Shown: piece by piece, positions 33,953 to 43,867 of the stretch
How the letters are laid out: the number at the start of each line of letters is the position of its first letter
How positions within the stretch are numbered: position 1 is the stretch's first letter
From: Halovenus marina
GTDB lineage: Archaea > Halobacteriota > Halobacteria > Halobacteriales > Haloarculaceae
Length of the DNA: 64,000 bases
Assembly (NCBI RefSeq): GCF_051414115.1
Contig: NZ_JBLKNZ010000001.1
Location: 620,001-684,000 of the forward strand
Direction: 5' to 3'
Notes under the pieces: model-generated
Told to the model about the DNA's origin: nothing
Database searches by the model: none
Seen by the model: the letters and a program-made list of their open reading frames with translations, nothing else
Made by a program: the position numbers and the translations under genes

Positions 33953-34027
33953 ATTTGTACTTCTTACGGGCTCGATATTAAGTCCTGTCGAGCGGCTCAT
34001 ACTGCTGGCTGTCCAATCTCGAATTTC

Positions 34028-34933
34028 CTACTGGCTGAACCGCTCGTCTGTGAACTCCTCGACAGTGACTGGGTTCTCGGAGAGGTCGAGTTCCTCACAG
34101 AATGCGACCAGATCACGATACATCTCCGTATCCTGCGAGAGGTCGGGTGTGAAAAACTCGACGGTCGTCTCGGCTATCTTGTCGAGCAGGTCCGGATGAT
34201 CCTCCCGGACCTCCGGGAACCGCTCGAAGAACAGTTCGACAGCGCGCTCGGGGTCCTCGACAGTATCTTCGACGCCGCGACGTGTGGCATCGATAAAGTG
34301 CTGTACCTGATCGGCGTGTTCGTCGATTTTCTCGTCGGAGGCGGTGAGAATGAGTTGATTGAAGTCGGGGACGCCGTAGTCGGCCAGTTCCCAGAGGTCG
34401 GCGTCGAAGCCCCTGTGACGACTCTCGACGATTTCGAAGTTGTAGAAGGCGAGAAAGGCGACGTCTGCGTCGCCGTCGATCAGCGCGTCGGTGTGATAGA
34501 ATCCCCGGTCGACCGGTTCGATGTCCTCGGCCGTCAGGTCGCCGCCTGCGTGCTGGGCCATGTGTGCGACCATCTTCCGCCCGCCGGGTCCGGGCGCGCC
34601 CGGGTAGTTGAGCCTGACGCCGGGTTCCAGGTCTGCCGGTGTGTCCCACCCTCGCTCGGTCGGGTACTGAATGCCGCCCCGCGTGTGAAGGAACTTCGCG
34701 ATGCCCGTGACCGGGATCCCCTCCGAGCGCTCCGGCACGAGATGGATCGGTTCGGTGATGGCGAAGTCGAGTTCCCCATCTGCGAGCATTTCGAGCGTGT
34801 CGTAGTGCTCCGGTGGCTCCCACAGGTCCAGTTGTAGCCCCTCCTGCTCGTAGTAGCCGCGTTCGTCCGCGACGACAAAGGGGATGTGGTCGGGATTCAG
34901 GAACCATTCGAGACCGAGTGTGACTTCAGTCAT
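34028..34933 (-). CDS. NMT1/THI5-like substrate-binding protein
   Basis: A 301-residue type 2 periplasmic-binding fold. It has LGLEWFLNPDHIPFVVA near the start, ADGELDFAITEP, LNYPGAPGPGG and VAFLAFYNFEI, as in THI5/NMT1 proteins that bind or make thiamine pyrimidine. It lacks any signal peptide or lipobox and no ABC transporter of this type is adjacent. It may therefore work in the cytoplasm, as fungal Thi5 does. The cysteine cluster of fungal Thi5 is absent. ATG 34933 opens the fold directly. Confidence 0.75.
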   Translation of the reverse strand: MTEVTLGLEWFLNPDHIPFVVADERGYYEQEGLQLDLWEPPEHYDTLEMLADGELDFAITEPIHLVPERSEGIPVTGIAKFLHTRGGIQYPTERGWDTPADLEPGVRLNYPGAPGPGGRKMVAHMAQHAGGDLTAEDIEPVDRGFYHTDALIDGDADVAFLAFYNFEIVESRHRGFDADLWELADYGVPDFNQLILTASDEKIDEHADQVQHFIDATRRGVEDTVEDPERAVELFFERFPEVREDHPDLLDKIAETTVEFFTPDLSQDTEMYRDLVAFCEELDLSENPVTVEEFTDERFSQ

Positions 34934-35081
34934 ACGAGACTGAACGGTCCCGACCGCAATATACTCTTGTGGTACAACCGGGAGATCACACTGACAGCGT
35001 GTGACAAGACGACAACGATCGGAACCGCTATCCACGGTACGGATCGGTGCTTCTATACTTCGAGCGGGCTGGATCGCTACC

Positions 35082-35861
35082 ATGTCGCAGTCGAGCCCTC
35101 ACGGATCTGACCACGATGGGCCAGCGATCGAAGCGGCAGGACTCACGAAGCGGTTCGGTGAGACCCTCGCTGTTGATTCGCTGGATCTCGCCATCTCACA
35201 GGGGACGGTGTACGGTTTTCTCGGGCCGAATGGGGCGGGCAAGACCACGACCATCGAGATGCTCACGACGCTGACCCCGAAGACGTCGGGCGAAGCGCGG
35301 GTGATGGGCGTTTCAATCGACGACCGCGACCGGGTGAAGCCATACATCGGTTATCTCCCCCACGAATCGCCGGTCTACGAGTCCTTCACCGCCCGCGAGC
35401 AACTCGCCTACGCCGCGGACATCCGCGGACTCGACGCCGACCGAACGGACGAACGCATCGACGACTTGCTCGAACGAATCGGCCTGCTCGGCGACGCGAA
35501 CGACCGGATCGGCACCTACTCGCAGGGGATGCGCCGGAAGGTTGGCCTGCTGCAGGCGCTCTTGCACGACCCCGACGTGGCCTTTCTCGACGAACCGACG
35601 AGCGGCCTCGACCCGCGGGCCTCCCGTACCGTGATCGACCTCATCGGCGAGCAGGTCGAGAGCGGGACGACGGTATTTCTCTCCTCACACATCCTTCCGG
35701 TCGTCGAGGAACTCGCAGACACCGTGGGTGTCCTCTACGAGGGGCGGCTGGTCGCCGAGGACAGTCCGGAGCAACTCGCTCACCACGAGGACGAGTCGGG
35801 GACGCTCGAAGAGGCGTTCCTGCGAGTGACGACCGACCGTGAGACGGTGACCGATGCGTAG
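35082..35861 (+). CDS. ABC transporter ATP-binding protein
   Basis: A 259-residue ATPase of the DrrA/NatA exporter group. It has Walker A FLGPNGAGKT, the Q-loop region YLPHESPVYESFTA, signature YSQGMRRKVGL, Walker B VAFLDEPTSGLDP and the switch His in LSSHIL. ATG 35082 is used. It overlaps the permease gene by 8 bp and is surely its partner; the substrate is unknown. Confidence 0.92.
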   Translation: MSQSSPHGSDHDGPAIEAAGLTKRFGETLAVDSLDLAISQGTVYGFLGPNGAGKTTTIEMLTTLTPKTSGEARVMGVSIDDRDRVKPYIGYLPHESPVYESFTAREQLAYAADIRGLDADRTDERIDDLLERIGLLGDANDRIGTYSQGMRRKVGLLQALLHDPDVAFLDEPTSGLDPRASRTVIDLIGEQVESGTTVFLSSHILPVVEELADTVGVLYEGRLVAEDSPEQLAHHEDESGTLEEAFLRVTTDRETVTDA

Positions 35862-38247
35862 GGTCTGGTCAGATATCCGGATCGGCGTTCGCATCGCCCG
35901 CGCAGAGCTACACGACCTGATCCGGCGAAATGCGAGCACGCGGCGGGAGAAGGCGCTCATCGTGCTGGTGGCGCTGTTTTTCCTGCCGATGCTCGTCTCG
36001 GTCGTACAGGGCGGGTACAACCTCGGCGTCGCGACTCGGGACGGCGTCGACGCGCCGGTCGTCGCGGCGATGCGCAATCTCCTTATTCCCGGGCTGCTCG
36101 TGTTCGCTGTTCTCGGCGGGCTTGGTGCGGCACAGTCGATCGCTCGTGATTCGGTGCGCCCGCTTCTGTTGACGAGTGCCCCCACGCGGGCCATCGTTCT
36201 CGGGAAGGTGCTGTACCTGCTCGTGACGTGGCTGGTCATGCCCACGTTTCTCCTGCTCGGAGCCATCAGCTACGCTGCCGGTGCGCGGACGCCCCTCTTC
36301 GTTGGCGCGCTCGTCGGCGCGATGCTCCCCGTGCTCTTGTTGATGATGCTCTGTGGTCTCTCACTCGCGTATCTGCTCTGGATCGGCATCGAGCGACTCG
36401 GTCTGCCAGATTACGCTCGCCGACTCGTGACGGCTGGCATCTCGATTGTCGTGTTCGTGGTCGCGCTCGCGATCGGGTTTTTCGCCGGGCAGTTCAGTGC
36501 TGAGTCACCGACCGATGCCCTCCCGACCGGCGACCCGCTCACGCCGCTTGGCTACTACGCCGACCTGTTTTTCCTCGGGTCGCCAGCCGCCGAACCGCTC
36601 ACGTGGCAAACCCTGTTTGCCGCGGGCGTCGTACTCACCGCCATCCCGCTTTCCTTCCGGTTGCTAGTTCGACTCGCCCCGCGGTACTGGTACGCCGTGC
36701 CGACGGTCGATGCTGACGAAACTGAGCACCACTCCGACTCCACTCAGCCAGTCACGTTCGACCGAACCCCGAGTGAGACCATCGGTCGGACGCCGACCGG
36801 TGACGTTCTCGCCAGTGCGGTCGCTCGCGTACGGACGCTCCGGACGACGCTTCTCCAGCTTAGAAACGGCTACCGCCGCCCCGACCAGTTCGTCTACCTG
36901 TTTTACTATCTGTTCCCCGTCGCTGTCGGATTGCTGCCGATCATCGCGGAGACGCCCGGCAACGCGCCCGGAGCGGTCGGCGGTGCCTTCCTCCTGCTCG
37001 GCGTCTGGTTCGCTGGCGGTGTGTTCTGTCTGAACCCGCTCGGTGTCGAGGGGTCGATGCTCTCACAGCTCGTTCTCGCGGAGACGCCAGCCACGACGTT
37101 CGTCCACGGGCGACTCCTCGCAGGGCTGGTCGTCGGTCTCCCGTTCGCGCTTCTCGGCGCGGCACTGCTCGTCGTTCAGGTGACGGTCGGACCGGCCACC
37201 GTCGCGCTTGGATTCGTGCTCGCCGGTACCGTCGTACTCGTGAGTGCGGCGCTCGCACTCGGGATTGGCTCAGTGCTGCCGAAGTTCGAGACGGTGGAGG
37301 TGTTCGACAGCGTCGAGACACTCGCTCCCTCGATCATCGCTGCGATCATCCACGGCGTGGTGACGCTCGTGCTGACCGCTGGCGCGGTCGTTCTCACGCT
37401 ACTCGTCACACTCCCCGAAAGCGATCTGTCGGTCACACAGCGCCTGCTCGCACTCGCCGGGTTCGGCCTCTTCGCGGTCGTGGTCGGGGACGGGTCACGT
37501 CGGTATGCCATCGCTCGCTTCAGCGACTACGGCCGAACGCGGGCGCAGACGGACATCCCCTTTCGCGTGTACTTCGCGTTCGGACTTGCTGTCCTCGCGC
37601 TCGTCCTCGGTCAGTTCGTCGCGGTCGCAGTCGTGCTCGTGTTCGGCATCGACGTGACCAACAGCCTCACTCTCCCAGTCCTCTTTGTCGTCGAGTATCT
37701 CGCCTACGCGCTGGTCGCGCTCGGATTCGTGTACGTCACCCACCGTGGCTGGTCGTATCTCGATATCGACCGCCCGACACTGCAGGACCTGGCTTTCGTC
37801 GGCGGTGGCGTCGTCGCCTCGCTTGCGCTGTACGGCGTCGTCCTCACGGCGGTGTCGGGTCTGGGACTGCCCGCGGCCGACCACTCGCTGTTCGACGCCG
37901 GGGAGATCCAGCCCGAACTGTTGCTCGTACTGGCGGCACTGATGGTGACTGTCAACGGGCCGGTCGAGGAACTGCTCTTCCGGAACGGCATCCAGAAGTA
38001 CCTCGACGAGCGGTTGCCGACGGCGGCCGCCATCGTCACGGCGAGTGCAATCTTCGCGGTCGTTCACCTGCCGGTGTATCTCACTGCCGGGGTCGGAGCC
38101 GCCGTCGTCACCCTCTCGGTGATCTTCTGCATCTCGCTGGTGTGGGGGTGGATCTACGCCCGAACGGAGCGTCTGCTCGTCGTCGGTGCTATCCACGGCA
38201 TCTACAACGCAGTGCTGGTGCTCGGACTCTATGTCTCGGTCACGTAG
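35854..38247 (+). CDS. ABC-2 type permease fused to a CPBP intramembrane protease
   Basis: A 797-residue polytopic membrane protein. The first about 600 residues form a multi-span permease for the ATPase encoded upstream. The C-terminal 200 residues are a CPBP/CAAX-type protease with EELLFRNGIQKY (EExxxR), the His in FAVVHLPVY and HGIYNAVLVLG, all three conserved motifs. One polypeptide thus joins export with intramembrane cleavage. The protease could mature an exported peptide or act in self-immunity. The gene end overlaps the convergent gene at 38240 by 8 bp. Confidence 0.88.
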   Translation: MRRVWSDIRIGVRIARAELHDLIRRNASTRREKALIVLVALFFLPMLVSVVQGGYNLGVATRDGVDAPVVAAMRNLLIPGLLVFAVLGGLGAAQSIARDSVRPLLLTSAPTRAIVLGKVLYLLVTWLVMPTFLLLGAISYAAGARTPLFVGALVGAMLPVLLLMMLCGLSLAYLLWIGIERLGLPDYARRLVTAGISIVVFVVALAIGFFAGQFSAESPTDALPTGDPLTPLGYYADLFFLGSPAAEPLTWQTLFAAGVVLTAIPLSFRLLVRLAPRYWYAVPTVDADETEHHSDSTQPVTFDRTPSETIGRTPTGDVLASAVARVRTLRTTLLQLRNGYRRPDQFVYLFYYLFPVAVGLLPIIAETPGNAPGAVGGAFLLLGVWFAGGVFCLNPLGVEGSMLSQLVLAETPATTFVHGRLLAGLVVGLPFALLGAALLVVQVTVGPATVALGFVLAGTVVLVSAALALGIGSVLPKFETVEVFDSVETLAPSIIAAIIHGVVTLVLTAGAVVLTLLVTLPESDLSVTQRLLALAGFGLFAVVVGDGSRRYAIARFSDYGRTRAQTDIPFRVYFAFGLAVLALVLGQFVAVAVVLVFGIDVTNSLTLPVLFVVEYLAYALVALGFVYVTHRGWSYLDIDRPTLQDLAFVGGGVVASLALYGVVLTAVSGLGLPAADHSLFDAGEIQPELLLVLAALMVTVNGPVEELLFRNGIQKYLDERLPTAAAIVTASAIFAVVHLPVYLTAGVGAAVVTLSVIFCISLVWGWIYARTERLLVVGAIHGIYNAVLVLGLYVSVT

Positions 38248-40003
38248 CCTCGTCCGTGGTGTCGCCGTCCGCTTGTTCGACTGACTCCACTGTGATGGTC
38301 GGCTGTGAGCGCAGCACCTCGGCGTTTTCGGGGTCGACGTCCTGTCGACCGACCATCGTCCGGAGCGTTTCCTCCGGTGCGACGATGCCCTCGTAGACGA
38401 GTCGGCCGTCCTGGAGTTCCCACTCGGACCCGTCCCCAGGGAGGAACCCGAGGTCGTCCTCCGTGAGGTCCGCTGCGGGTTCGCTGAGCGTGACCCGCGC
38501 GGGTTCGTCGCGGACCGACTCCACCTCGTAGGCGACGATTGGGGCCTCCATCGTCGCGGAGTCGACGTACTTCGTGACGATCAGGTCCTCCGTTGCGGTC
38601 CGGTTCACGTCCTCAGCCCGCGAGATGACGTCCCTGAGCACGACGTCCCAGACGGGGACTTTCATGTCGTCGACGTCCGGCGCGTCGACTTCGTCGGGGT
38701 CGAAGGTGGGGAGCAGTCCGAGGCGCTTTGCCCCGTAGAGTATGCCGAGCAGCGTGGCGACACCACCCGCGACCGCGAACGGAAACAGGAGAAAGCCGAG
38801 GCCTGAGCCGTCCTCCTCCGGCGTCGGGGTCGGTTCCCCTACCGGTCCACCGGAGTCGGGAGTCTTTTCCCCGTCACTAAGCGCGTACAGATACTGGTCG
38901 AGACTGCCGATGTACACCGTATCCTCCGTCACGGCGGGCGAAGACCGGATACGGCGGTCGGTCTCGACGGTGAATGCCGGGTCGCCCGAGACTGAGTGAA
39001 GCCCGTAGATGAACCCGTTCTCGCCGCCGAAAAACAGCATCTCGTCGGTGAGCGCGGGCGAGGAGGAGATGGCCTGTCCGGTGTCGAACGACCAGACCTC
39101 GTCGCCACTCTCGCGTCCGACCGCGTAGAGACTCCCGTCACGGCTCGGGACGTACACGCGGCCGCTGCCGACGGCAGGCGATGCGGTGACGGGTCGCCCG
39201 GTCTCGAACGTGAACAGTTCGTCGCCGGTTTCGGCGTCCAGTGCGTAGAGATTGTTGTCGTTGCTCCCGACGTAGACGTCACCTTCGTAGACCGTCGGCT
39301 CGGACCTGACCAGGTCGCCGGTCTGGACCGACCACAGTTCGCTCCCGTCGGACCGGTCGAGTGCGTAGATGTGCTGGTCGTCGCTGCCGACGTAGACCCG
39401 GTCCTCGGTGACCGCTGGCGTGGATGCAATTTCTGCACCGGCGTCGAACGTCCACGCTGTCTCTTCGCCATCCGCCGCATCGACCGCATACAGTGTCCCG
39501 TCCTGACTGCCGATATAGACCACCCCATCGAGAACCGTCGGGGAGCCGGTGATCGAGTCGCCTGTACCAAACCGCCATCGAAGGTCGCCCTCCGCCGCGT
39601 CGAGCGCGTACAGCCGACCGTCTTCGCTTCCGATGTAGACTGTTCCGTCGACGACTGCCGGGGAAGATGTCACTCGCCCCTCGGTCTCGTATCGCCACAA
39701 CCGCTCGCCGCTCTCCGTATCGAGCGCGTAGACGTGCTGGTCCCAGCTCCCGACGTACGCTGTCCCGTCGACGACCGCTGGCGACGAGGAGATCCGTGCT
39801 CCGGTCTCGAAATCCCAGCGGACGCCGACATCAGCCGCACTCGGCCCCACGATGTCGGGGCTGCGACCGGTGTTTGCGGCATCGCCAGCGAACGTGGGCC
39901 ACGAACTCGCGGTTGCCGTCCCGAGGGCACTTCCGGGGACGGCGGCGAGTGCCGCCGCGCCGCCAGCAGCCAGTAGCTCACGACGGGTGAGATGCGAACG
40001 CAT
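38240..40003 (-). CDS. Tat-exported PQQ-type beta-propeller protein with anchor
   Basis: A 587-residue protein. The Tat signal TRRELLAAGGAAALAA is followed by about eight repeats of the type SSPAVVDGTVYIGSxDGxLYALD, forming an eight-bladed propeller (about 40-395). A Gly/Pro linker and a membrane segment (about 415-440) follow, and then a cytoplasmic domain with an acidic DDMKVP start. No cofactor-binding motif for an alcohol dehydrogenase is evident, so it is probably a scaffold or surface protein of the BamB-like kind. ATG 40003 starts the signal. Confidence 0.85.
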   Translation of the reverse strand: MRSHLTRRELLAAGGAAALAAVPGSALGTATASSWPTFAGDAANTGRSPDIVGPSAADVGVRWDFETGARISSSPAVVDGTAYVGSWDQHVYALDTESGERLWRYETEGRVTSSPAVVDGTVYIGSEDGRLYALDAAEGDLRWRFGTGDSITGSPTVLDGVVYIGSQDGTLYAVDAADGEETAWTFDAGAEIASTPAVTEDRVYVGSDDQHIYALDRSDGSELWSVQTGDLVRSEPTVYEGDVYVGSNDNNLYALDAETGDELFTFETGRPVTASPAVGSGRVYVPSRDGSLYAVGRESGDEVWSFDTGQAISSSPALTDEMLFFGGENGFIYGLHSVSGDPAFTVETDRRIRSSPAVTEDTVYIGSLDQYLYALSDGEKTPDSGGPVGEPTPTPEEDGSGLGFLLFPFAVAGGVATLLGILYGAKRLGLLPTFDPDEVDAPDVDDMKVPVWDVVLRDVISRAEDVNRTATEDLIVTKYVDSATMEAPIVAYEVESVRDEPARVTLSEPAADLTEDDLGFLPGDGSEWELQDGRLVYEGIVAPEETLRTMVGRQDVDPENAEVLRSQPTITVESVEQADGDTTDEAT

Positions 40004-40096
40004 TACCTCCCTCTTGCGTGTCCGCGTATAAAACAGCGTCACGTTCGAACGCCGGTGTCACACAGCCGAGAGAACGCGGATCACCGACTCGCAGCG

Positions 40097-40426
40097 TCAC
40101 TCTGCCCAGTCGGGATCAGTTCGCGGTGGGCTGAACACGTCCACCCCGTCGACCGGTTCGTCGGTCCGATTTTCTGCCGCGTGTGGTTCCTCTGATTCGA
40201 GGACGTACGATTCGCCCGACTGAATGACCTGCTCGTTCCCCTCACACAGGAAAGTCAACGTTCCCCGAGCGACAAAACCGGTCTGCTCGTGTTCGTGGCT
40301 GTGTTCCGGAACTTTCGCGCCGGGTTCGATGTGAAAGTGCTGGACGTTCATCCGATCGCCTGCAGCAAGTTGAGTGAGATGGACGCCCTCGACGACTTCG
40401 ACGGTTTCGCCATCCGCTGGTGCCAT
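40097..40426 (-). CDS. Cupin-domain protein
   Basis: A 109-residue single cupin. Motif 1 is IEPGAKVPEHSHEHEQTGFVARG (two His and a Glu as metal ligands) and motif 2 includes SYVLESEEPHAAEN with the last His. The function is unknown; such proteins bind small molecules or serve as isomerases. It is divergent from the zinc-ribbon gene at 40535. Confidence 0.85.
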   Translation of the reverse strand: MAPADGETVEVVEGVHLTQLAAGDRMNVQHFHIEPGAKVPEHSHEHEQTGFVARGTLTFLCEGNEQVIQSGESYVLESEEPHAAENRTDEPVDGVDVFSPPRTDPDWAE

Positions 40427-40534
40427 CGTCTGCATACACACAGCCACGGCGACTAGATTGGTAAAGCTCCCGGTGGGGTGGTTTTGGATGTCTCTCGGCC
40501 GGGGATTCATATGCGCCGCCGCGAAGGATCGGGT

Positions 40535-41056
40535 ATGTACGCGGTCGTCGGTTGCGGGGAGTGTCAGGCGCTGTGGATCGTCGAGGGACGCGCTGAGACA
40601 AGCCAGTGTCCTCGCTGTGGGACGACCCGCCCCTTCGAGAAGCGCAAGCAGTTCGTCACCACCGACGACGAGGACCACGCTCGCGAAGTGCGCGCGTCGA
40701 TGCTCGCGAGCAGACAGGGACAGGACGACGCCTTCGCCCGACTGGACTCGTTTGCCGAACTGGAGGAACAGCTCGACGAGGTGGGTATCGACGACGAGAC
40801 GTATCTCGACGGCTCCGGGATCGACACCGAGGAAGTCGCGGCCGCGGCCGACCGGACCGACTCAGCGGGGTCGAGTCAGAGTCGCGACGAGATCGTTCGC
40901 GAGGCACTCTCCGAACTTGACGACCCCGACGAGGCAGGCATCGTCGAGTACGCGAGCGAGCGTGGTGTCCCGCCGGAGTACACCGAGCGAGCGCTCGAAA
41001 CGCTGGTTCGAGCGGGAGAGGTCACCGAGAGTCGTGGCACGTATCGGCTGCTGTGA
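40535..41056 (+). CDS. Zinc-ribbon and winged-helix protein (DUF5817-like)
   Basis: A 173-residue protein with an N-terminal zinc ribbon (GCGECQALW followed by CPRCGTTRPF). An acidic helical middle and a C-terminal winged-helix segment (IVREALSELDDPDEAGIVEYASERG) follow. A similar layout is present across haloarchaea as an uncharacterised DUF5817-like family; single-strand DNA or RNA binding has been assumed. ATG 40535 is used because MYAVVGCGEC starts the ribbon. Confidence 0.78.
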   Translation: MYAVVGCGECQALWIVEGRAETSQCPRCGTTRPFEKRKQFVTTDDEDHAREVRASMLASRQGQDDAFARLDSFAELEEQLDEVGIDDETYLDGSGIDTEEVAAAADRTDSAGSSQSRDEIVREALSELDDPDEAGIVEYASERGVPPEYTERALETLVRAGEVTESRGTYRLL

Positions 41057-41235
41057 GATGTGATGTCATCGTATAGTTTTCACCTAATTCTTTGGCCTTC
41101 TGAATCGCTCAGTACAGGAGAGGAAGTGACCGGTGAGGTTTACTGTCTATCAGGAATGTATCAGACGTGCTGTGCAAGATACAGAGAATCCATGAAGCAC
41201 GCAACTGGCACGAGCCAGAATCAGTTCGACAGGAA

Positions 41236-43791
41236 TTAGTACCACGAATCAGTCGGGTGGTCGCTGATTTCGACACCGGTAATCTCGAAGCGTGCACCAC
41301 CCTCCTTACTCTCGGTGATGTTGATGGTCCAGTTGTGAGCCTTGACAACGTCTTCGACGATTGAGAGCCCAAAGCCGGTGCCGTCGTCGTTGGTCGTGTA
41401 CCCGTGACTGAAGATATCGTCGTACTCGTCTTCGGGAATACCGTCGCCGTCGTCTTCGACAAAAAAGCCGCCTCGCTTGCCCTCGTCGGTCGCTTTCTTG
41501 GAGGCGTCCAGTAGCCCCACACGGACTGTCAGCGGGGAGTCGTTGTGATCGACTGCATTCCGAAAGAGATTTTCGAAGACGTGCTGGAGACGGTCTCGGT
41601 CTGCTCGGACTGTCGTCGACTCGTCGATCAGTGCCTTGAAATCAGCGTCGTCGGTCTGGGCCGTCTCCCAGCTTTCGGTCGCAACGGCGGCCAGTGATAC
41701 CTGCTGGGTGCCTTCAACAACGGCACCAGCACGCGACAACATCAAGAGATCCTCGACCATTGACTGCATCCGGCTGAGACTCCCTTCGATCTCGTTGATG
41801 TGCTCGTCTGTGTTCTCACGACGGAGGAGATCCAGTCGCAACTGGGCAGCATTAATCGGATTTCGTAAGTCGTGGCTGACCACGCCAGCGAACTGGTCAA
41901 GTTTCTCGTTTGACTTTTCTAGCGTTCGTTTCGTTTCTTCGAGTTCTTGCTCGTATTCTTTGAGATCGGTCACGTCTCGTGCGTAGCAAAGTACTGCGTC
42001 CTCGTCTGTGCCCGTCGTCTTGAACGGAATTCTAGTCATTTTAAAAACATTTGTTTCGCCGTCGGGATCCCGCAGTTCCTCTTCGACGGTCATCGGTTCG
42101 CCCGTTTCTATAACCTCTATTTCCCGCCGTCGATACTTGTCGAAGTTTTCGATATTCTCGACCTCCGATTCGATATCGAACTCGCGTTTTCCCTCGATTT
42201 CTTCCGGAGTCATTCCATGTAACTCGGCATTTGCCTCGTTCGAGAGTAGTACTTCGTCGTCCAGATTTTTCACGAAGAGTGGATCTGGAACGAGGTCGAT
42301 GATCTGTCGGAGTTGTTCGCGTGCCCGCTCGATTGCCTGCTCACGCTTTCGCAGTTCCTCCTCGCGTTCTTTGCGTTGAGTGATATCGGTCTGAATACCG
42401 AGTAACCGCTCTGCCTCGCCATTACCGTCGTACTCAATAATGCCACGAGCCTGGATCCATCGCTGGTCCTCCGCGGGTAACTGCACTCGGAACTCAGCCC
42501 GGAACTGCTCGCCGGTCTTGATAGTGTGGTTGACCTGCTCGTGAATGTACTCCATGTCCTCGTCGGGAACACGGTTGGCAAAGCCCGCGAAGCTACCGGG
42601 AAACTCGCCCGGGTCGTAGCCAAACAGTTGCTCACTGGTTTTGTCCCAGATCACGTCGTCAGTATCGAGGTCCCACTCCCAGACCCCGGTGTTGGTCTCG
42701 TCCAGCGCGAGCTGGAGCCGCGTCGTCAGTTCTTCCAGTTCCTGCTCGCGTTCCCTGCGGTCGGTGATCTCCCGGAGTACGATCGAGTACCAGCCAGTCT
42801 CTGCGCCGTCGGCGGTCACTGCCGAGACAGTCATCGAATAGTGATGTTCTACCCCGTCGCGTTCGATCGTCAATTCCGTGGTGAATGTATCTTCGAGGGG
42901 TGGATCGATTGTCGCTTCGACCTCTGGACAGGCTGTCTCGAAGGGATCCAGAAGACGATCGGGGAGTGCTGGCCAGACCGCCGTCGCGGCTTCGTTGAAA
43001 TCGACCAACCGGTTTTGTTCCTCGATGACGAGCACCGGATCGTGGAGGTTTTCGACGACTGTTTTCCTGGCGACGGGTTTCACGTCGAGGAGATTGAACC
43101 TGAACAGGGCCACCGCCACAAACACGTAGAAGACGAACATACCGAGGAGCGCATCGGGGAAGCCTTCCATCGGCAACAGAGTCGTGAGATGATCGACGTA
43201 ATCTAGTGTGTTGATCGATAACGCACCGACGATAAACATGATTAGCTGCCGCCCGCCGTGTCGCTGGCTGGATCTGAGCTTCGTCACCAGGCGGTAGTAG
43301 GCGTACAACCCCGGTATCTGGAGGCTGAGCAACATCCCCCAGAAGACGACGCCGCGCTGGACCGCGATGTACGAAAACGGATCCGAGACGGCCCGGAAGT
43401 CGGCGAAAAGAAGATGGTGCATGTTGTTCGTCGGTGCCAGAAGCAGGTACCCGCCGATAATCGCAACGAGGTGTGTCTGGATCAGCCGATTGTGGTGGAA
43501 TCCCGCCTCGGTGTACTTCGAGGCGAACACGACGAACGCACAGACCGTTGACAGCGCACCGAAGAATCCGAGCCCGTGAGCGATGTACTGGTACGTCGGG
43601 TTCGTCACGACGAAAAAGAAGGTGTAGGGCAGGACCCACACCATGCCCGTACCCACCATGATGAGGAACCACTTTGCCCCGCTTTGGTCCCACTGGTACC
43701 GGTAGACCCAGGCAGCGATCAGCCCTTGGGTGAGAAACGTCGTCGCAAGGAGAACCGTATAGAAGATCTGGATCGTCGAAAGTTCCGCCAT
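41236..43791 (-). CDS. Membrane histidine kinase with 7TM sensor and PAS domains
   Basis: An 851-residue sensor. Seven membrane helices (about 1-225) form a histidine kinase N-terminal 7TM module. Three PAS domains follow (about 240-345, 355-475 and 490-610), then HisKA with GVVSHDLRNPI and HATPase_c with NLFRNAVDHND and VEDDGDGIPE. It probably senses a membrane or redox signal. Its last 16 residues match the kinase at 20749-22533 almost completely, so the two are paralogues. No response regulator is adjacent. Confidence 0.9.
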   Translation of the reverse strand: MAELSTIQIFYTVLLATTFLTQGLIAAWVYRYQWDQSGAKWFLIMVGTGMVWVLPYTFFFVVTNPTYQYIAHGLGFFGALSTVCAFVVFASKYTEAGFHHNRLIQTHLVAIIGGYLLLAPTNNMHHLLFADFRAVSDPFSYIAVQRGVVFWGMLLSLQIPGLYAYYRLVTKLRSSQRHGGRQLIMFIVGALSINTLDYVDHLTTLLPMEGFPDALLGMFVFYVFVAVALFRFNLLDVKPVARKTVVENLHDPVLVIEEQNRLVDFNEAATAVWPALPDRLLDPFETACPEVEATIDPPLEDTFTTELTIERDGVEHHYSMTVSAVTADGAETGWYSIVLREITDRREREQELEELTTRLQLALDETNTGVWEWDLDTDDVIWDKTSEQLFGYDPGEFPGSFAGFANRVPDEDMEYIHEQVNHTIKTGEQFRAEFRVQLPAEDQRWIQARGIIEYDGNGEAERLLGIQTDITQRKEREEELRKREQAIERAREQLRQIIDLVPDPLFVKNLDDEVLLSNEANAELHGMTPEEIEGKREFDIESEVENIENFDKYRRREIEVIETGEPMTVEEELRDPDGETNVFKMTRIPFKTTGTDEDAVLCYARDVTDLKEYEQELEETKRTLEKSNEKLDQFAGVVSHDLRNPINAAQLRLDLLRRENTDEHINEIEGSLSRMQSMVEDLLMLSRAGAVVEGTQQVSLAAVATESWETAQTDDADFKALIDESTTVRADRDRLQHVFENLFRNAVDHNDSPLTVRVGLLDASKKATDEGKRGGFFVEDDGDGIPEDEYDDIFSHGYTTNDDGTGFGLSIVEDVVKAHNWTINITESKEGGARFEITGVEISDHPTDSWY

Positions 43792-43867
43792 TACCCTGCT
43801 AGCTGTTCGATTAGTGCTTAATTGTTAGGTACTCGGCTCTGCACGTTTAGGTAGGACCGCGATATAG

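Noticed and set aside
34934..35081. A thiamine riboswitch upstream of the THI5-like gene
   Set aside because: The conserved CUGAGA and related core parts of the TPP element are not present on the minus strand.
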